A stretch of 64,000 nt of DNA from DATBGO01 sp963785765 (GCA_963785765.1 CAWAWM010000008.1:248001-312000), one strand, 5' to 3'; positions 50,977-59,609 are shown, counted from the stretch's first letter. Numbers and translations are program-made. The notes: generated by a model not told the origin, from the sequence alone.

Positions 50977-52650
50977 ATGCTGGATCGCGCGGTCATTGAC
51001 GCCTTGTTCCCCGCCGACCTGCCTGGGCCCGGGCACTGGGAAGAGCGCTACCCGCCCCGCCGGCTGCCCGAGGCCGCCGAGGTCACCAGGTTCGGCCCGT
51101 CGCCCACTGGATTCGTGCACATCGGCGGGGTCTACGTGGCCACCATCGACCGCGACCTGGCCACCCATTCCGGCGGCAGCTACCTCGTGCGCGTCGAGGA
51201 TACCGATCAGTCCCGCGAGGTCGAAGGCGCGCTGGCCCAGTTCGGCCGCGCGTTCGACTACTTCGGCCTGCGACCGGACGAGTCTGACGCGAGCACCGGC
51301 GACGGCACCGGGCACGGTGCCTACGGGCCCTACCGGCAGTCCGCCCGGCACCGCATCTACTTGACCTACGTGCGGGAACTGCTGCGCCGTGGCCAGGCGT
51401 ACCCGTGCTTCGCGACCAAGGACGAGCTCGCCGCGCTCAGCGCCCGGCAGCAAGCTGCGAAAGTCCCGCCCGGCTATTACGGGCGCTGGGCGCTCTGGCG
51501 TGATGCCGACCCCGCCGACGTGGCCGCCAGGCTGGCCAGCGGTGCCCCCTATGTGATCCGCTTCCGCGCTCCCGATGACGCGGCCGGGCAGCGGGTCCGT
51601 TTCACCGACGCCATCCGCGGCGAGCTGGAACACGAGGCCAACCGCAACGACGCAGTACTGCTGAAATCCTCCGACCAGGCGCCGCGGCTGCCCACCTACC
51701 ACTTCGCGCACGCCGTCGACGATCACCTGATGCGCATCACCCTGGTCATCCGGGGCGAGGAGTGGATCTCCTCGGTCCCGCTGCACCGGCAGCTGTTCGC
51801 GGCGCTCGGGTTCGAGCCGGTCAGGTACGCGCATATCGCGCCGCTGATGAAGCAGATCCCCGGGGGCAAGCGCAAGCTGTCCAAGCGCAAAGATCCGGAG
51901 GCGAACGTCGACTTCTACCTCGCCGCCGGATACCCCGCCGATGCGATCGCGTACTACCTGCGGGGCCTGGCCAACGGCCGCCTCGCCGAGCTGCCGCTCA
52001 GCGAGGCGCTGGCCGAGCCGATCCGGCTGGACCAGATGGGCGTCGCCGGCCCGCTGGTGGACCTGGCCAAGCTCGAGGACATCAGCGCTGACCACATCGC
52101 CACCCTCAGCAGCAGGCAGGTCTTCGCCGCGGTCCGGACGTGGGCCCTTAGCTACGACCCGGAGCTGGTCACCGTGCTCGACGCCGACCCCGAGCTGGCC
52201 GTGCGGGCCCTGGCCGTGGAGCGCGAAGGCGTCGATAACCCGCGCAAGGATCTGCGCAAGTGGTCCGACTTCCGGGCCGCCTACGGCTTCTTCTTCAGCC
52301 AGCTCTTCACGCCGCTGGCCGGGCAGGCCGACGAGCGCCTCATTCCGGTCGGCGTGGACCGGGCCGTAGCGGCGAGCTTCGCCCGCGACTTCGCCGACGG
52401 TTACCAGCAGCTGGCCGATCCGCAGGCGTGGTTCGGCCAGATCCGCGATCTAGCGGCCAAACACGGGTTCGCCGCCCATGCCAGGGAGTACAAGCAAGCT
52501 CCCGGCGCCTACCCCGGGTCGATCCGTGAAGCCTCGCAGATCATCCGGGTCGCGCTCACCGGCTCCACCCGCAGTCCCGACCTGCCTCCCGTCGCCCGGG
52601 CACTGGGCCAGGCCGAGGTGCTGCGGCGCCTGCGGGCGCTGGCCGGCTGA
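50977..52650 (+). CDS. gltX: Glutamate--tRNA ligase family protein (divergent GltX)
   Basis: From ATG 50977 the enzyme has 557 residues. The class I HIGH motif is in TRFGPSPTGFVHIGGVYVAT (residues 37-56, HIGG). YLVRVEDTDQSREVEGALAQ, YGPYRQSARHRIYLTYVREL and TYHFAHAVDDHLMRITLVIR, then GEEWISSVPLHRQL follow. The KMSKS motif is KLSKRKD near residue 300. This matches the longer, non-standard GltX lineage seen in Clostridia rather than the usual actinobacterial enzyme of about 490 residues. If a canonical gltX exists elsewhere, this could be a paralogue for a specific tRNA or for tRNA-dependent biosynthesis. GTG 50932 is an alternative start. Confidence 0.85.
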   Translation: MLDRAVIDALFPADLPGPGHWEERYPPRRLPEAAEVTRFGPSPTGFVHIGGVYVATIDRDLATHSGGSYLVRVEDTDQSREVEGALAQFGRAFDYFGLRPDESDASTGDGTGHGAYGPYRQSARHRIYLTYVRELLRRGQAYPCFATKDELAALSARQQAAKVPPGYYGRWALWRDADPADVAARLASGAPYVIRFRAPDDAAGQRVRFTDAIRGELEHEANRNDAVLLKSSDQAPRLPTYHFAHAVDDHLMRITLVIRGEEWISSVPLHRQLFAALGFEPVRYAHIAPLMKQIPGGKRKLSKRKDPEANVDFYLAAGYPADAIAYYLRGLANGRLAELPLSEALAEPIRLDQMGVAGPLVDLAKLEDISADHIATLSSRQVFAAVRTWALSYDPELVTVLDADPELAVRALAVEREGVDNPRKDLRKWSDFRAAYGFFFSQLFTPLAGQADERLIPVGVDRAVAASFARDFADGYQQLADPQAWFGQIRDLAAKHGFAAHAREYKQAPGAYPGSIREASQIIRVALTGSTRSPDLPPVARALGQAEVLRRLRALAG

Positions 52651-52697
52651 GCCGAGCCAGCGCTCCGGCCGGCCTGCAATCCGTCATCGCGGCCGGC

Positions 52698-52841
52698 TCA
52701 GCTGGCGGGCCCGGTACCTGCGCGGCGCAGCTGCGCGCTGATCAGGTCCAGGCGCTCGTCGCTCTCGATGGTCTTGAGCAGCTGGATGGCCGCGCCCTGG
52801 TCGCCGACCTCCTGCTGGTGGGTTCCGTCGTCACGCGCGGC
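52698..52841 (-). pseudogene. 47-codon coding-like stretch after the stop of the next gene
   Basis: In the same frame as the reductase gene at 52842, directly after its TGA, the minus strand stays open for 47 codons to a TGA at 52698. The sequence includes QQEVGDQGAAIQLLKTIESD, ERLDLISAQLRRAG. Codons are all G/C-ending, as in real genes. No start codon exists in frame. It is either the 3' scrap of a lost gene or a rare read-through extension. Confidence 0.35.
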
Positions 52842-53855
52842 TCAACCCTGGTCGTCGATGGCCAGGATGAGCTTGCCGGTGTTCTCGCCCGCGAAAAGCA
52901 TCAGCAGGGCGTCGGGGAAGTCGCTGACGCTGCCGTGAATGATGTGCTCCCTGGACACCAGCAGGCCCTCGCGGAGCCATCCGGCGAGCTCGGTGGTGGC
53001 CTGCGGGTATCTGTCCTCATAGTCGAAGACCACCATGCCGGTCATGGACGCCCGCGCGACCAGCAGCATCAGGTAGTTGGCCGGCCCCTGCACCTGCGCG
53101 GCGTTGTATTGCGATACCGCGCCGCAGATAATGATCCGCGCGCCACGGGCCAGGCGGGTGAGGACGGCGTCCAGGACAGCTCCGCCCACGTTGTCGAGGT
53201 AGACGTCGACACCGCCGGGCGCGTGCTCGCGCAGCGACTTGCGCAGGTTCTCGGTCTTGTAGTCGATGGCGGCGTCGAAGCCGAGCTCCGTCCGCAGCAT
53301 GCGGCATTTTTCCTGGCCGCCGGCGATGCCGATGACGCGACAGCCGTTGATCTTCGCGATCTGGCCAGCGACGCTGCCGACCGCTCCGGCGGCGCCGGAG
53401 ATGACGACCGTATCTGAGGACCGGATCCGGCCGACGTCATAGAGGGCGAAGTAGGCGGTGAGCCCGGTTATCCCGAGCGTGCCCAGGTAGGTCGTAGGGT
53501 CCGCGACTGAGGTGTCGAGCTTGATAACGCCCCGGCCGTCGGATGAGGCGTACTCCTGGACGCCGAAGGCGCCGTAGACGTAGTCGCCCACGGCAAAGCC
53601 TGGCCGCTGCGACGCCGTGACCCGGCCGATCACGCCGGCCCGCATGACCGCGTCCACCTCGACGGGCGGGACGTAGGACGCGCCGGCGTTCATCCAGCCC
53701 CGCATCGCGGGGTCGATCGACAGGTGCGAGATCGCTACCACGAATTGCCCGGGGCCCGCTGTAGGTACGGGCTCGCTCGTCACCTTCCAGTCCGAAGCCG
53801 TGGGCAGCCCTGACGGCCGGGCCGCCAGCCGTACCTGGCGATTGATCGAGGTCAC
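52842..53855 (-). CDS. Zinc-independent medium-chain NADP-dependent oxidoreductase
   Basis: This 337-residue reductase belongs to the leukotriene B4 12-hydroxydehydrogenase/curcumin reductase group. It has LSIDPAMRGWMNAGASYVPP, VEVDAVMRAGVIGRVTASQR, TYLGTLGITGLTAYFALYDV, VVISGAAGAVGSVAGQIAKI (nucleotide-binding AAGAVGS), YKTENLRKSLREHAPGGVDV and YLDNVGGAVLDAVLTRL. It lacks the zinc ligands of alcohol dehydrogenases. Typical action is NADPH-dependent reduction of the C=C bond of enones. It is a single leftward gene; the length is complete for the family. Confidence 0.9.
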   Translation of the reverse strand: MTSINRQVRLAARPSGLPTASDWKVTSEPVPTAGPGQFVVAISHLSIDPAMRGWMNAGASYVPPVEVDAVMRAGVIGRVTASQRPGFAVGDYVYGAFGVQEYASSDGRGVIKLDTSVADPTTYLGTLGITGLTAYFALYDVGRIRSSDTVVISGAAGAVGSVAGQIAKINGCRVIGIAGGQEKCRMLRTELGFDAAIDYKTENLRKSLREHAPGGVDVYLDNVGGAVLDAVLTRLARGARIIICGAVSQYNAAQVQGPANYLMLLVARASMTGMVVFDYEDRYPQATTELAGWLREGLLVSREHIIHGSVSDFPDALLMLFAGENTGKLILAIDDQG

Positions 53856-54117
53856 TATGCGGCTCCCAACCAGGAATGCGAGCGTGCCACCGGAAGGTAA
53901 CCCGCCAGAATCAGTAACGGTAACCTGCCCGCCTGCGGACGCGAACAGCAGCGGGTGCCATTGCCGCGATTGAACAACAACAACACTGTGCCATCGCTGC
54001 TACTGGCCCCGGTCGGGCCGCAGTGCCTGAGATGCCCGTTGGATCCATGGTGCTGGTGGTGTTGGTGACAGTGGTGCGGCGGACCCGGAGTACCGGGTCC
54101 GCCGCGTCATTCCGCCG

Positions 54118-54390
54118 TTACTTCTGCGCGGCAGTGGCCTTCTTGGGCATGGTCGGGGTGAGCCGTGCGGTCGCACGGAAAACGTCCTCCGCGAACTTCC
54201 GCTGGGTCATCATCAGCTGCTCGGCGAAGTCATAGGCGAGCGGTGGGGTCATGCCAGGAATGGCGGCCGTAACCGGCTGGACCGCGTCGATCATGACGTT
54301 GATCGCCCCGACTGCAACTTCCTCGCTCTTGCGGACCGTGTCCAGGATGTAGCCTTCAAGCTCCTGCCCGACGGTAAGGGTGTCAGCCAT
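54118..54390 (-). CDS. Small helical protein, phasin-like
   Basis: ATG 54390 gives 90 residues (MADTLTVGQELEGYILDTVR). The chain is almost entirely amphipathic helix: KSEEVAVGAINVMIDAVQPV, then AYDFAEQLMMTQRKFAEDVF, RATARL, and a Lys-rich tail MPKKATAAQK. The pattern YDFAEQLxxxQRKFAxxV recalls phasins, which coat polyhydroxyalkanoate granules, and basic-tailed actinobacterial relatives. No PHA synthase lies nearby, so the name describes the fold only. TTGGAGGAGC-type purines precede the start. It lies divergent from nothing and stands alone. Confidence 0.6.
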   Translation of the reverse strand: MADTLTVGQELEGYILDTVRKSEEVAVGAINVMIDAVQPVTAAIPGMTPPLAYDFAEQLMMTQRKFAEDVFRATARLTPTMPKKATAAQK

Positions 54391-54549
54391 AGCTCCTCCA
54401 ATTATCTCTGTGGTCGTCCTACTGCTTAGTATATCTAGCATTTGGTTGATATGCCAAGCGGAGCGCCAAACCGCAGGGCGCCGGCCGCAGGACGTCAGCC
54501 GCAGGGCGTCGGCCGCGGGACGTCGGCCGGCGGGGCGTCAGCCGGTATA

Positions 54550-55323
54550 TCAACGGGCCCGGTCCCTGGCGAAGGCACCGCTCAGGCGGCAGGCTTGCGG
54601 CGCGCCGAGATAAACACCGCCCCTGATCACGGGCTGCATGTCGGGGCCGAGCTCGTAGGCCAGCGGGGTGCCGGTGGGAATGTTCAGCTCTGCGACCCGC
54701 TCGTCCGAAATGCGGTCGAGATGCTTGACCAGCGCACGCAGCGTGTTGCCGTGCGAGACGACGAGCACGCATGCTCCGGTGCGCAGATCAGGGACGATCG
54801 CGTCATTCCAGTACGGCAGCAGCCGGGCCGTCACGTCCTTGAGGGACTCGGCGCGCGGCCGGGCCTCGGGCGGGAGCGTGGCATAGCGGGGGTCCGCGGA
54901 CTGCGAGTACTCGGACCCATCGGCCACCGGCGGCGGCGGCGCGTCGAAGGCCCGGCGCCAGGTCATGAACTGCTCGTCGCCGACCTCGTCCCGCACCTGC
55001 GCCTTGTTCCTGCCCTGCAGCGCGCCGTAGTGGTTCGAATTGAGCCGCCACGACCGGCGGACCGGGATCCAGTCCCGGTCGCACTCGGCTAGCGCGAGGT
55101 CGGCCGTGCGGATCGCCCGCCGTTGCACGGAGGTATGCGCGAAGCCGGGGAACAGGCCGTACCGGACGAGCGACTGCCCGGCGCGGGCCGCTTCCCCTTC
55201 GCCGTGCTCGGTCAGGGCGACGTTCACCCAGCCGGCGAACAGGTCCCTGGCGTTCCACTCGCTCTCGCCGTGACGCAGCACCACCAGGCGATACGTGCCG
55301 CCGCTCGCTGTCTGCCTGGTCAT
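54550..55323 (-). CDS. gpmA: 2,3-bisphosphoglycerate-dependent phosphoglycerate mutase
   Basis: The 257-residue enzyme opens TYRLVVLRHGESEWNARDLF with the phosphorylated His in RHGES. FAGWVNVALTEHGEGEAARA, TSVQRRAIRTADLALAE, WRLNSNHYGALQGRNKAQVR and VLVVSHGNTLRALVKHLDRI with the second His complete the active site. It interconverts 3- and 2-phosphoglycerate in glycolysis/gluconeogenesis. The C-terminus is VYLGAPQACRLSG. The gene stands alone and is divergent from the universal stress gene. The ORF start at 55323 is an ATG followed by a Thr/Ser/Gly-rich tail of ten residues. Confidence 0.95.
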   Translation of the reverse strand: MTRQTASGGTYRLVVLRHGESEWNARDLFAGWVNVALTEHGEGEAARAGQSLVRYGLFPGFAHTSVQRRAIRTADLALAECDRDWIPVRRSWRLNSNHYGALQGRNKAQVRDEVGDEQFMTWRRAFDAPPPPVADGSEYSQSADPRYATLPPEARPRAESLKDVTARLLPYWNDAIVPDLRTGACVLVVSHGNTLRALVKHLDRISDERVAELNIPTGTPLAYELGPDMQPVIRGGVYLGAPQACRLSGAFARDRAR

Positions 55324-55498
55324 GCCACCGCCTGTCGTCTGCGTCCTTCACCTCAGCCCCTGGGCGCCACGGCGGCCAGGGCCGAAGGGCCCGGGCGGCC
55401 CGGACCTCCGGCGGAGACCAGGATCACCGCGGGCCCCGTGGTGTGTGGTGCCCGCCACCATCATGTGGCACGGGCGGTCCGCCGGTAGCGTTTCGCTG

Positions 55499-55936
55499 GT
55501 GAGCGATCAGCCTTCAGACGGGCCCGCCACCGTGCTGGTGGCCATCGACGGATCGGAGACCTCGATGCGCGCCGGCGCGTACGCAGCGGGGATGGCCAGG
55601 CGACAGCAGGCGCGGCTGGTCTGCCTCTACGTACGCCCGTTCAGCGCCGTGGGCGGCCTCAGTGCCGGCGCCGCCGCCGGCATCCAGGAGGCGCACGAGG
55701 CGATGGCGCGCGAGCTGCGCCAGGCCGTCGAGACTCACAGCAGGCGGCTCGGCGTCCGCGCCGAGCTGGTGGTGCGAGACGGCAGCCCGTTCACCGAGAT
55801 CGTCCGGCTGGCCGACGAGCTACAGGCGGACGTGGTGATCGTCGGTGCCTCGACCAAGGCTGGCCACCGGTTCGTCGGCTCACTCGCGGTCCACCTGGTG
55901 CGCGCCAGCCGCTGGCCGGTGACCGTGGTCCCGTAG
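55499..55936 (+). CDS. Universal stress protein (UspA family)
   Basis: GTG 55499 gives 145 residues (VSDQPSDGPATVLVAIDGSE). A single Usp domain is present: AIDGSETSMRAGAYAAGMAR, ARLVCLYVRPFSA, GVRAELVVRDGSPFTEIVRL then ADELQADVVIVGASTKAGHR, and FVGSLAVHLVRASRWPVTVV. The ATP-binding loop usually written GxxGxxRxxxGSVAxxVxxxA is partly kept (GASTKAGHRFVGSLAVHLVRAS), so nucleotide binding is plausible. ATG 55463 is an alternative start. It stands alone; there is no visible dormancy box upstream. Confidence 0.9.
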   Translation: MSDQPSDGPATVLVAIDGSETSMRAGAYAAGMARRQQARLVCLYVRPFSAVGGLSAGAAAGIQEAHEAMARELRQAVETHSRRLGVRAELVVRDGSPFTEIVRLADELQADVVIVGASTKAGHRFVGSLAVHLVRASRWPVTVVP

Positions 55937-55950
55937 CCCGCGCGGGCTTA

Positions 55951-56061
55951 CCGCGGGAATTCGGCCGGCACGACGTGCACCTCGCCGGGGGAGTACCGGA
56001 TCAGCTGGTCGGTCAGCGCCATGTCGAAGAGCCCGCCGACGGGGCCTTCGTGAGTTTCGCG
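55951..56061 (-). pseudogene. 37-codon coding-like fragment between two stops
   Basis: Between in-frame stops at 56062-56064 and 55948-55950 the minus strand reads RETHEGPVGGLFDMALTDQL, IRYSPGEVHVVPAEFPR. Composition and codon use look genuine. The nearest start, ATG at the M of FDMALTD, would give only 24 residues. I do not recognise the family; it may be the tail of a deleted gene. Confidence 0.3.
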
Positions 56062-56112
56062 TTAGGAGCCCTGGTCTTGGACCTCGCTGGCGCTCCCGTC
56101 TGCGTTCGGTGC

Positions 56113-56607
56113 CTACCGGGCGTCGTGGCCTGCCAGCAGATCGTTGGCGCGCTGGATGCGGGCGTCGATGTCGGCGCGCAAGCTGGTCAGGGCGGCCAGC
56201 TTGGCCTCGACCGTGGCCCGCAGGCTCTCTTGCAGGGTGACGCCTTCGCGGGTCAGCCGCCGGCGCTCGGCGTCACTGGTGCGCTCATCGTGGTAAGTCC
56301 GGCGGATCTGCGCCATCCGGTCCTCGGTGCGCAGCACGATCGCGATCTCATCGAGGTTGAGTCCGAGCAGGGCCTGCAGTTCCCTGATGCGTTCCACCCG
56401 GGCGATGTCCTCCGGCGAGTAACGGCGCAGCCCGCCGGGCGTGGTGCAGGCCGGGACGATCAGCCCCAGCTGCTGGTAGTAGCGCAGGGCCCGTTCCGAG
56501 ACGCCGGCCCGGGCCGCCGCGGCGCCGATGCCGAGCAGCGGCCCGATCTCCGCCGCCGGCCCGGCGCTGGCTTGATCGGCGATGTCCGCGCCGGGCGTGC
56601 TGGTCAC
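56113..56607 (-). CDS. MerR-family regulator
   Basis: GTG 56607 gives 164 residues. The DNA-binding domain starts near residue 25: LLGIGAAAARAGVSERALRY, YQQLGLIVPACTTPGGLRRY, SPEDIARVERIRELQALLGL, NLDEIAIVLR. A long coiled-coil helix follows (RRLTREGVTLQESLRATVEA, KLAALTSLRADIDARIQRAN). There is no recognisable drug-binding C-terminal domain. It begins 4 bp after the stop of the MFS gene, so both are made from one leftward transcript whose promoter carries the palindrome at 58548. Confidence 0.85.
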   Translation of the reverse strand: MTSTPGADIADQASAGPAAEIGPLLGIGAAAARAGVSERALRYYQQLGLIVPACTTPGGLRRYSPEDIARVERIRELQALLGLNLDEIAIVLRTEDRMAQIRRTYHDERTSDAERRRLTREGVTLQESLRATVEAKLAALTSLRADIDARIQRANDLLAGHDAR

Positions 56608-56611
56608 GGGC

Positions 56612-58495
56612 TCAGCCGTTTCCGTGCGACGGGTCGAGTTCGGTGTCCGCGCGAGAGCCGACGGGCGCTCCGTTGGCCCGCGGCCCGGCCGGATCGCCAT
56701 GCTGCAGGCCGGGCAGGCCCGCGGTCTCGTCGAGGCCATACAGCGCAGCCGACTCGGCCGCGCCCTCGGCCAGTTCCTCCAGGAGCGGCTCGCTGGTGTG
56801 CAGGTACCGTCGGCCGCGGGCCGCGGAGGCCACCACGGCGATGGCCGTCACCAGGGCGGCGAACGTGAACGCCAGGTGCAGCCCGCTGGCGAACGGCTGC
56901 TCGATCAGCTTCGGGAAGAACGACCGGCCGGTGATATACGCGGCCTGGCCGGGGGGCAGATGCTGGAGTGCGCCGGTGGGGCCGAGCAGCTCCTTGATGG
57001 GGTTGTAGCCCAGGAAGGCTGAGAACAGGGCGCCGATCGGTGGTTCGCTGGCGACCGCGTGAGCCGCCGTGGGCGAGACGCCGGCCCCGACCAGCCCGCG
57101 ATACAGCTGAGCCGGGAGGTGCGCGGCCAGCCCGAGCGTGACGATGGTGAAGAACAGGCCCATGGACAGCACGGTGGCCGAGTTCTGGAAGGTGTTGAGC
57201 ATCCCGGCGCCCGCGCCGCGCTGTTCCGGCGGCAGGCTGTTCATGACCGCGGCCTGATTGGGGGAGAAGAACAGCCCCATGCCGACCGCGAACAGGAAGA
57301 CGAGCGCGGCGAACCAGATGTAGTTGAAGTTGATGGGGAGCAGCTCGAGCAGCAGGAAGCTGATCCCGGAGACGATCAGGCCGCTGGTGGCGAACGCCCT
57401 GGCCCCGTAGCGATCCGACAGCGCTCCGGCAAGCGGGCCGGTGATGAGGAACCCGACGGTGAGCGGGATCATGGCGATGCCGGCCCACAGCGGGGTCTCG
57501 GCGAAGCTCTTGCCGTGCTGGGGGAGCCAGATTCCCTGCAGCCAGATGATCAGCATGAACTGCATGCCGCCCCGGCCGAGCGCGCCGAGCAGCCCGGCGA
57601 TGTTGCCGGCGGTGAAGGCCCGGATCCGGAACAGGTTCAGCCGGAACATGGGCTGCGGCACCTTGGTCTCCACCCAGATGAACAGGACCAGGACTACGAT
57701 CCCGCCGAAGATGGCGCCCAGCACGTAGGGATTGGTCCAGCCGGTGGGGTGACCGCCGTAAGGCAACAGCGAGTAGACGATGCCGATCAGCACCGAGATC
57801 AGCCCGACGGCGAACAGCCCGTTGCCCAGCCAGTCGATCTTGGCCGGGATGCGGATCCCGTTGTCGCGGAGCATCAGGTAGGCCCAGACGGTACCGAACA
57901 GGCCGAACGGAACCGACACCAGGAAGACCAGCCGCCACTCGATGGGGGCCAGCACGCCACCCAGGAGGAGCCCGAGGAAGGAGCCGCTCACCGCGGCGAT
58001 GCCGTTGATCCCCATCGCCTTGCCCCGTTCGTCCTCCGGGAAGGCGTCGGTCAGGATGGCGGTGGAATTGGCGAACAGGAACGCGCCGCCGACCCCCTGG
58101 AAGATCCGCATGATGATGATCCACAGGGCTCCGGGCACCCCGGTGAGGAACGTCACCGAGAGCAGGATCGAGAAGAGCGTGAAGACGGCGAAGCCCAGGT
58201 TGTACATGCGCACCCGGCCGTAGATGTCGCCTACCCGGCCCAGGCTTACCACCAGCACGGCCGTGACCAGCAAGAATCCCAGAAAGACCCAGAGGAAGTA
58301 GGACGTGTTAGCGGGCGCGAGCGGGTTGAGGTCGATGCCCCGGAACAGCGCGGGAAGCGAGATGAGCAGGATCGACTGGTTGATCGTGACCATCAGGATC
58401 CCGAGCGTGGTGTTAGACAGGGCGATCCACTTGTAATGGACGCTCCGCCCGTCCGCCGCCGAGGGCGTCACCTGCGCCTGTCCCGCCACCGGCAT
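56612..58495 (-). CDS. MFS multidrug exporter (14-TM, EmrB/QacA type)
   Basis: The 627-residue protein starts MPVAGQAQVTPSAADG. About fourteen helices follow, with the TM1 motif LGILMVTINQSILLISLPAL, motif A LGRVGDIYGRVRMYNLGF, and the TM5 motif C-like AAVSGSFLGLLLGGVLAPIE, WRLVFLVSVPFG. The C-terminal 60 residues are soluble and acidic. It is the 5' gene of an operon with MerR, which is unusual because regulators usually precede or diverge from exporters. The substrate is unknown; hydrophobic drugs or dyes are typical. The gene has a promoter-proximal palindrome. Confidence 0.9.
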   Translation of the reverse strand: MPVAGQAQVTPSAADGRSVHYKWIALSNTTLGILMVTINQSILLISLPALFRGIDLNPLAPANTSYFLWVFLGFLLVTAVLVVSLGRVGDIYGRVRMYNLGFAVFTLFSILLSVTFLTGVPGALWIIIMRIFQGVGGAFLFANSTAILTDAFPEDERGKAMGINGIAAVSGSFLGLLLGGVLAPIEWRLVFLVSVPFGLFGTVWAYLMLRDNGIRIPAKIDWLGNGLFAVGLISVLIGIVYSLLPYGGHPTGWTNPYVLGAIFGGIVVLVLFIWVETKVPQPMFRLNLFRIRAFTAGNIAGLLGALGRGGMQFMLIIWLQGIWLPQHGKSFAETPLWAGIAMIPLTVGFLITGPLAGALSDRYGARAFATSGLIVSGISFLLLELLPINFNYIWFAALVFLFAVGMGLFFSPNQAAVMNSLPPEQRGAGAGMLNTFQNSATVLSMGLFFTIVTLGLAAHLPAQLYRGLVGAGVSPTAAHAVASEPPIGALFSAFLGYNPIKELLGPTGALQHLPPGQAAYITGRSFFPKLIEQPFASGLHLAFTFAALVTAIAVVASAARGRRYLHTSEPLLEELAEGAAESAALYGLDETAGLPGLQHGDPAGPRANGAPVGSRADTELDPSHGNG

Positions 58496-58547
58496 GAAGC
58501 CTCCTCGCTGTCGTCACCGGCGTTCCCCGCCGGGCTGGTGATATCGG

Positions 58548-58568
58548 ACCTTTACGTCAACGTTAGAT
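58548..58568 (-). promoter_or_regulatory. Candidate MerR operator before the MFS-merR operon
   Basis: ACCTTTACGTCAACGTTAGAT contains ACGT-C-AACGT and partly symmetric flanks (ACCTTT against TTAGAT). It lies about 50-70 bp upstream of the exporter start. TTGACG on the minus strand (58555-58560) would serve as a -35 element within it, as is usual for MerR promoters. Confidence 0.45.
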
Positions 58569-58641
58569 TCTGTTCTGCGCCGGACGGTGCCTGGCACCGG
58601 CCAGGATCGCCGGTACCGCGCTCGGCGAGTCCCCTGGATGC

Positions 58642-59553
58642 TTAGCGGCCGCCCTGGCGCTCGGCGGCGAGCCGCTGCGAGAGCAGCTCGCGGTACTGAT
58701 CGCTGTCGCCCTTCATCCCGCTGACCAGTGGTGAATGGGCGAGTGAGAATGCCCCGATGAAGGTGACCAGCAGCGAGAGCGCCTCCAGGGGTCCCCAGGC
58801 GCCGCTGGTCTGCAAGTTGTCGCCAAAAAGCCCGACCCCGATCAGGATGCTGGCCAGCGGGTCGACCAGCACGAGGGTCGACTGGGAGGCGACGATCGGG
58901 CCGGCGTGAAAGGCGTTCTGGGCCAGGAACACGGCCAGCGCGCCGAAGAACGCGAGCGCGTAGGTCTGCCAGTGCCGGTACAGCGATGCCCAGTCCGAGG
59001 CCGCGAAGCCGGCCACCGCCTTGGTGCAGGCCGCGGTGAAGGCGAAGCCGATGGCCGCTGCGGTCCCGAACATGGCCGCCCGCCACCAGGCCGGCCCGCG
59101 CATCGCGAGGGCGACGGCGATGGCAATGGCGCCGCTGCACGCTCCGCCGGTGACGATCCACTCCCACAGTGGTGGCGACCCGGTGCCGTACTGGGGATGG
59201 GCGAAGTACAAGAAGCCGGCCAGGCCGCCGGTGACGGCCAGTGACCCGAGCCATTCGCGGCGGCCGATCGTGAACCGGAAATAAACGGACAGGATCACGA
59301 CGAGGAACACCAGCTCGGTGGTCAGGATCGGCTGGACCTGGGAGAGGCGGCCGAAATGCAGCGCGACGGCCTGGCACAGGAAGGAGACGATCATCAGGGC
59401 AAATCCGAGCAGCCAGACCCGGCGGCGCAGCGCATAGGTGAGCAGGCTGAGTCGCAGGGTGGCGGCCGCGGGCGCTTGCTCCACTCCCATCCGCTGGAAC
59501 ACGCTGGTCAGCGCGTTGGCCAGCGAAGCGGCCAGGGCCAGCACAAAAACCAT
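58642..59553 (-). CDS. DMT-superfamily transporter (second copy)
   Basis: ATG 59553 gives 303 residues: MVFVLALAASLANALTSVFQ, with about ten helices. Parallel hallmarks with the transporter at 4779-5648 are FLCQAVALHFGRLSQVQPIL and FLAQNAFHAGPIVASQSTLV. The C-terminus carries a soluble tail (SQRLAAERQGGR). It diverges from a MarR regulator with an 84-bp gap full of repeats, so the regulator most likely controls it. Function is unknown; metabolite or drug efflux is the family norm. Confidence 0.85.
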   Translation of the reverse strand: MVFVLALAASLANALTSVFQRMGVEQAPAAATLRLSLLTYALRRRVWLLGFALMIVSFLCQAVALHFGRLSQVQPILTTELVFLVVILSVYFRFTIGRREWLGSLAVTGGLAGFLYFAHPQYGTGSPPLWEWIVTGGACSGAIAIAVALAMRGPAWWRAAMFGTAAAIGFAFTAACTKAVAGFAASDWASLYRHWQTYALAFFGALAVFLAQNAFHAGPIVASQSTLVLVDPLASILIGVGLFGDNLQTSGAWGPLEALSLLVTFIGAFSLAHSPLVSGMKGDSDQYRELLSQRLAAERQGGR

Positions 59554-59577
59554 CGAACCCGCCTCAGCACAGACGCA

Positions 59578-59609
59578 TGTATCATACAGATACTTCCCCG
59601 CATGATACA
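59578..59609. promoter_or_regulatory. Candidate MarR operator between the DMT and MarR genes
   Basis: TGTATCAT (59578-59585) and its reverse complement ATGATACA (59602-59609) are spaced 16 bp. Overlapping the left arm, GTATC-ATACA-GATAC (59579-59593) forms a second perfect inverted repeat. Both sit in the 84-bp space between the two divergent starts. Confidence 0.65.

Noticed and set aside
54460..54545. CRISPR-like short repeats near the GpmA gene
   Set aside because: The GCAGGACGTCGGCC-type units vary in sequence and length and have no spacers; ordinary GC-rich slippage DNA.
57059..58645. 528-codon plus-strand frame opposite the EmrB-type exporter
   Set aside because: Composition (Q, E, D, G, H rich) is that of an antisense frame and no domain can be seen.
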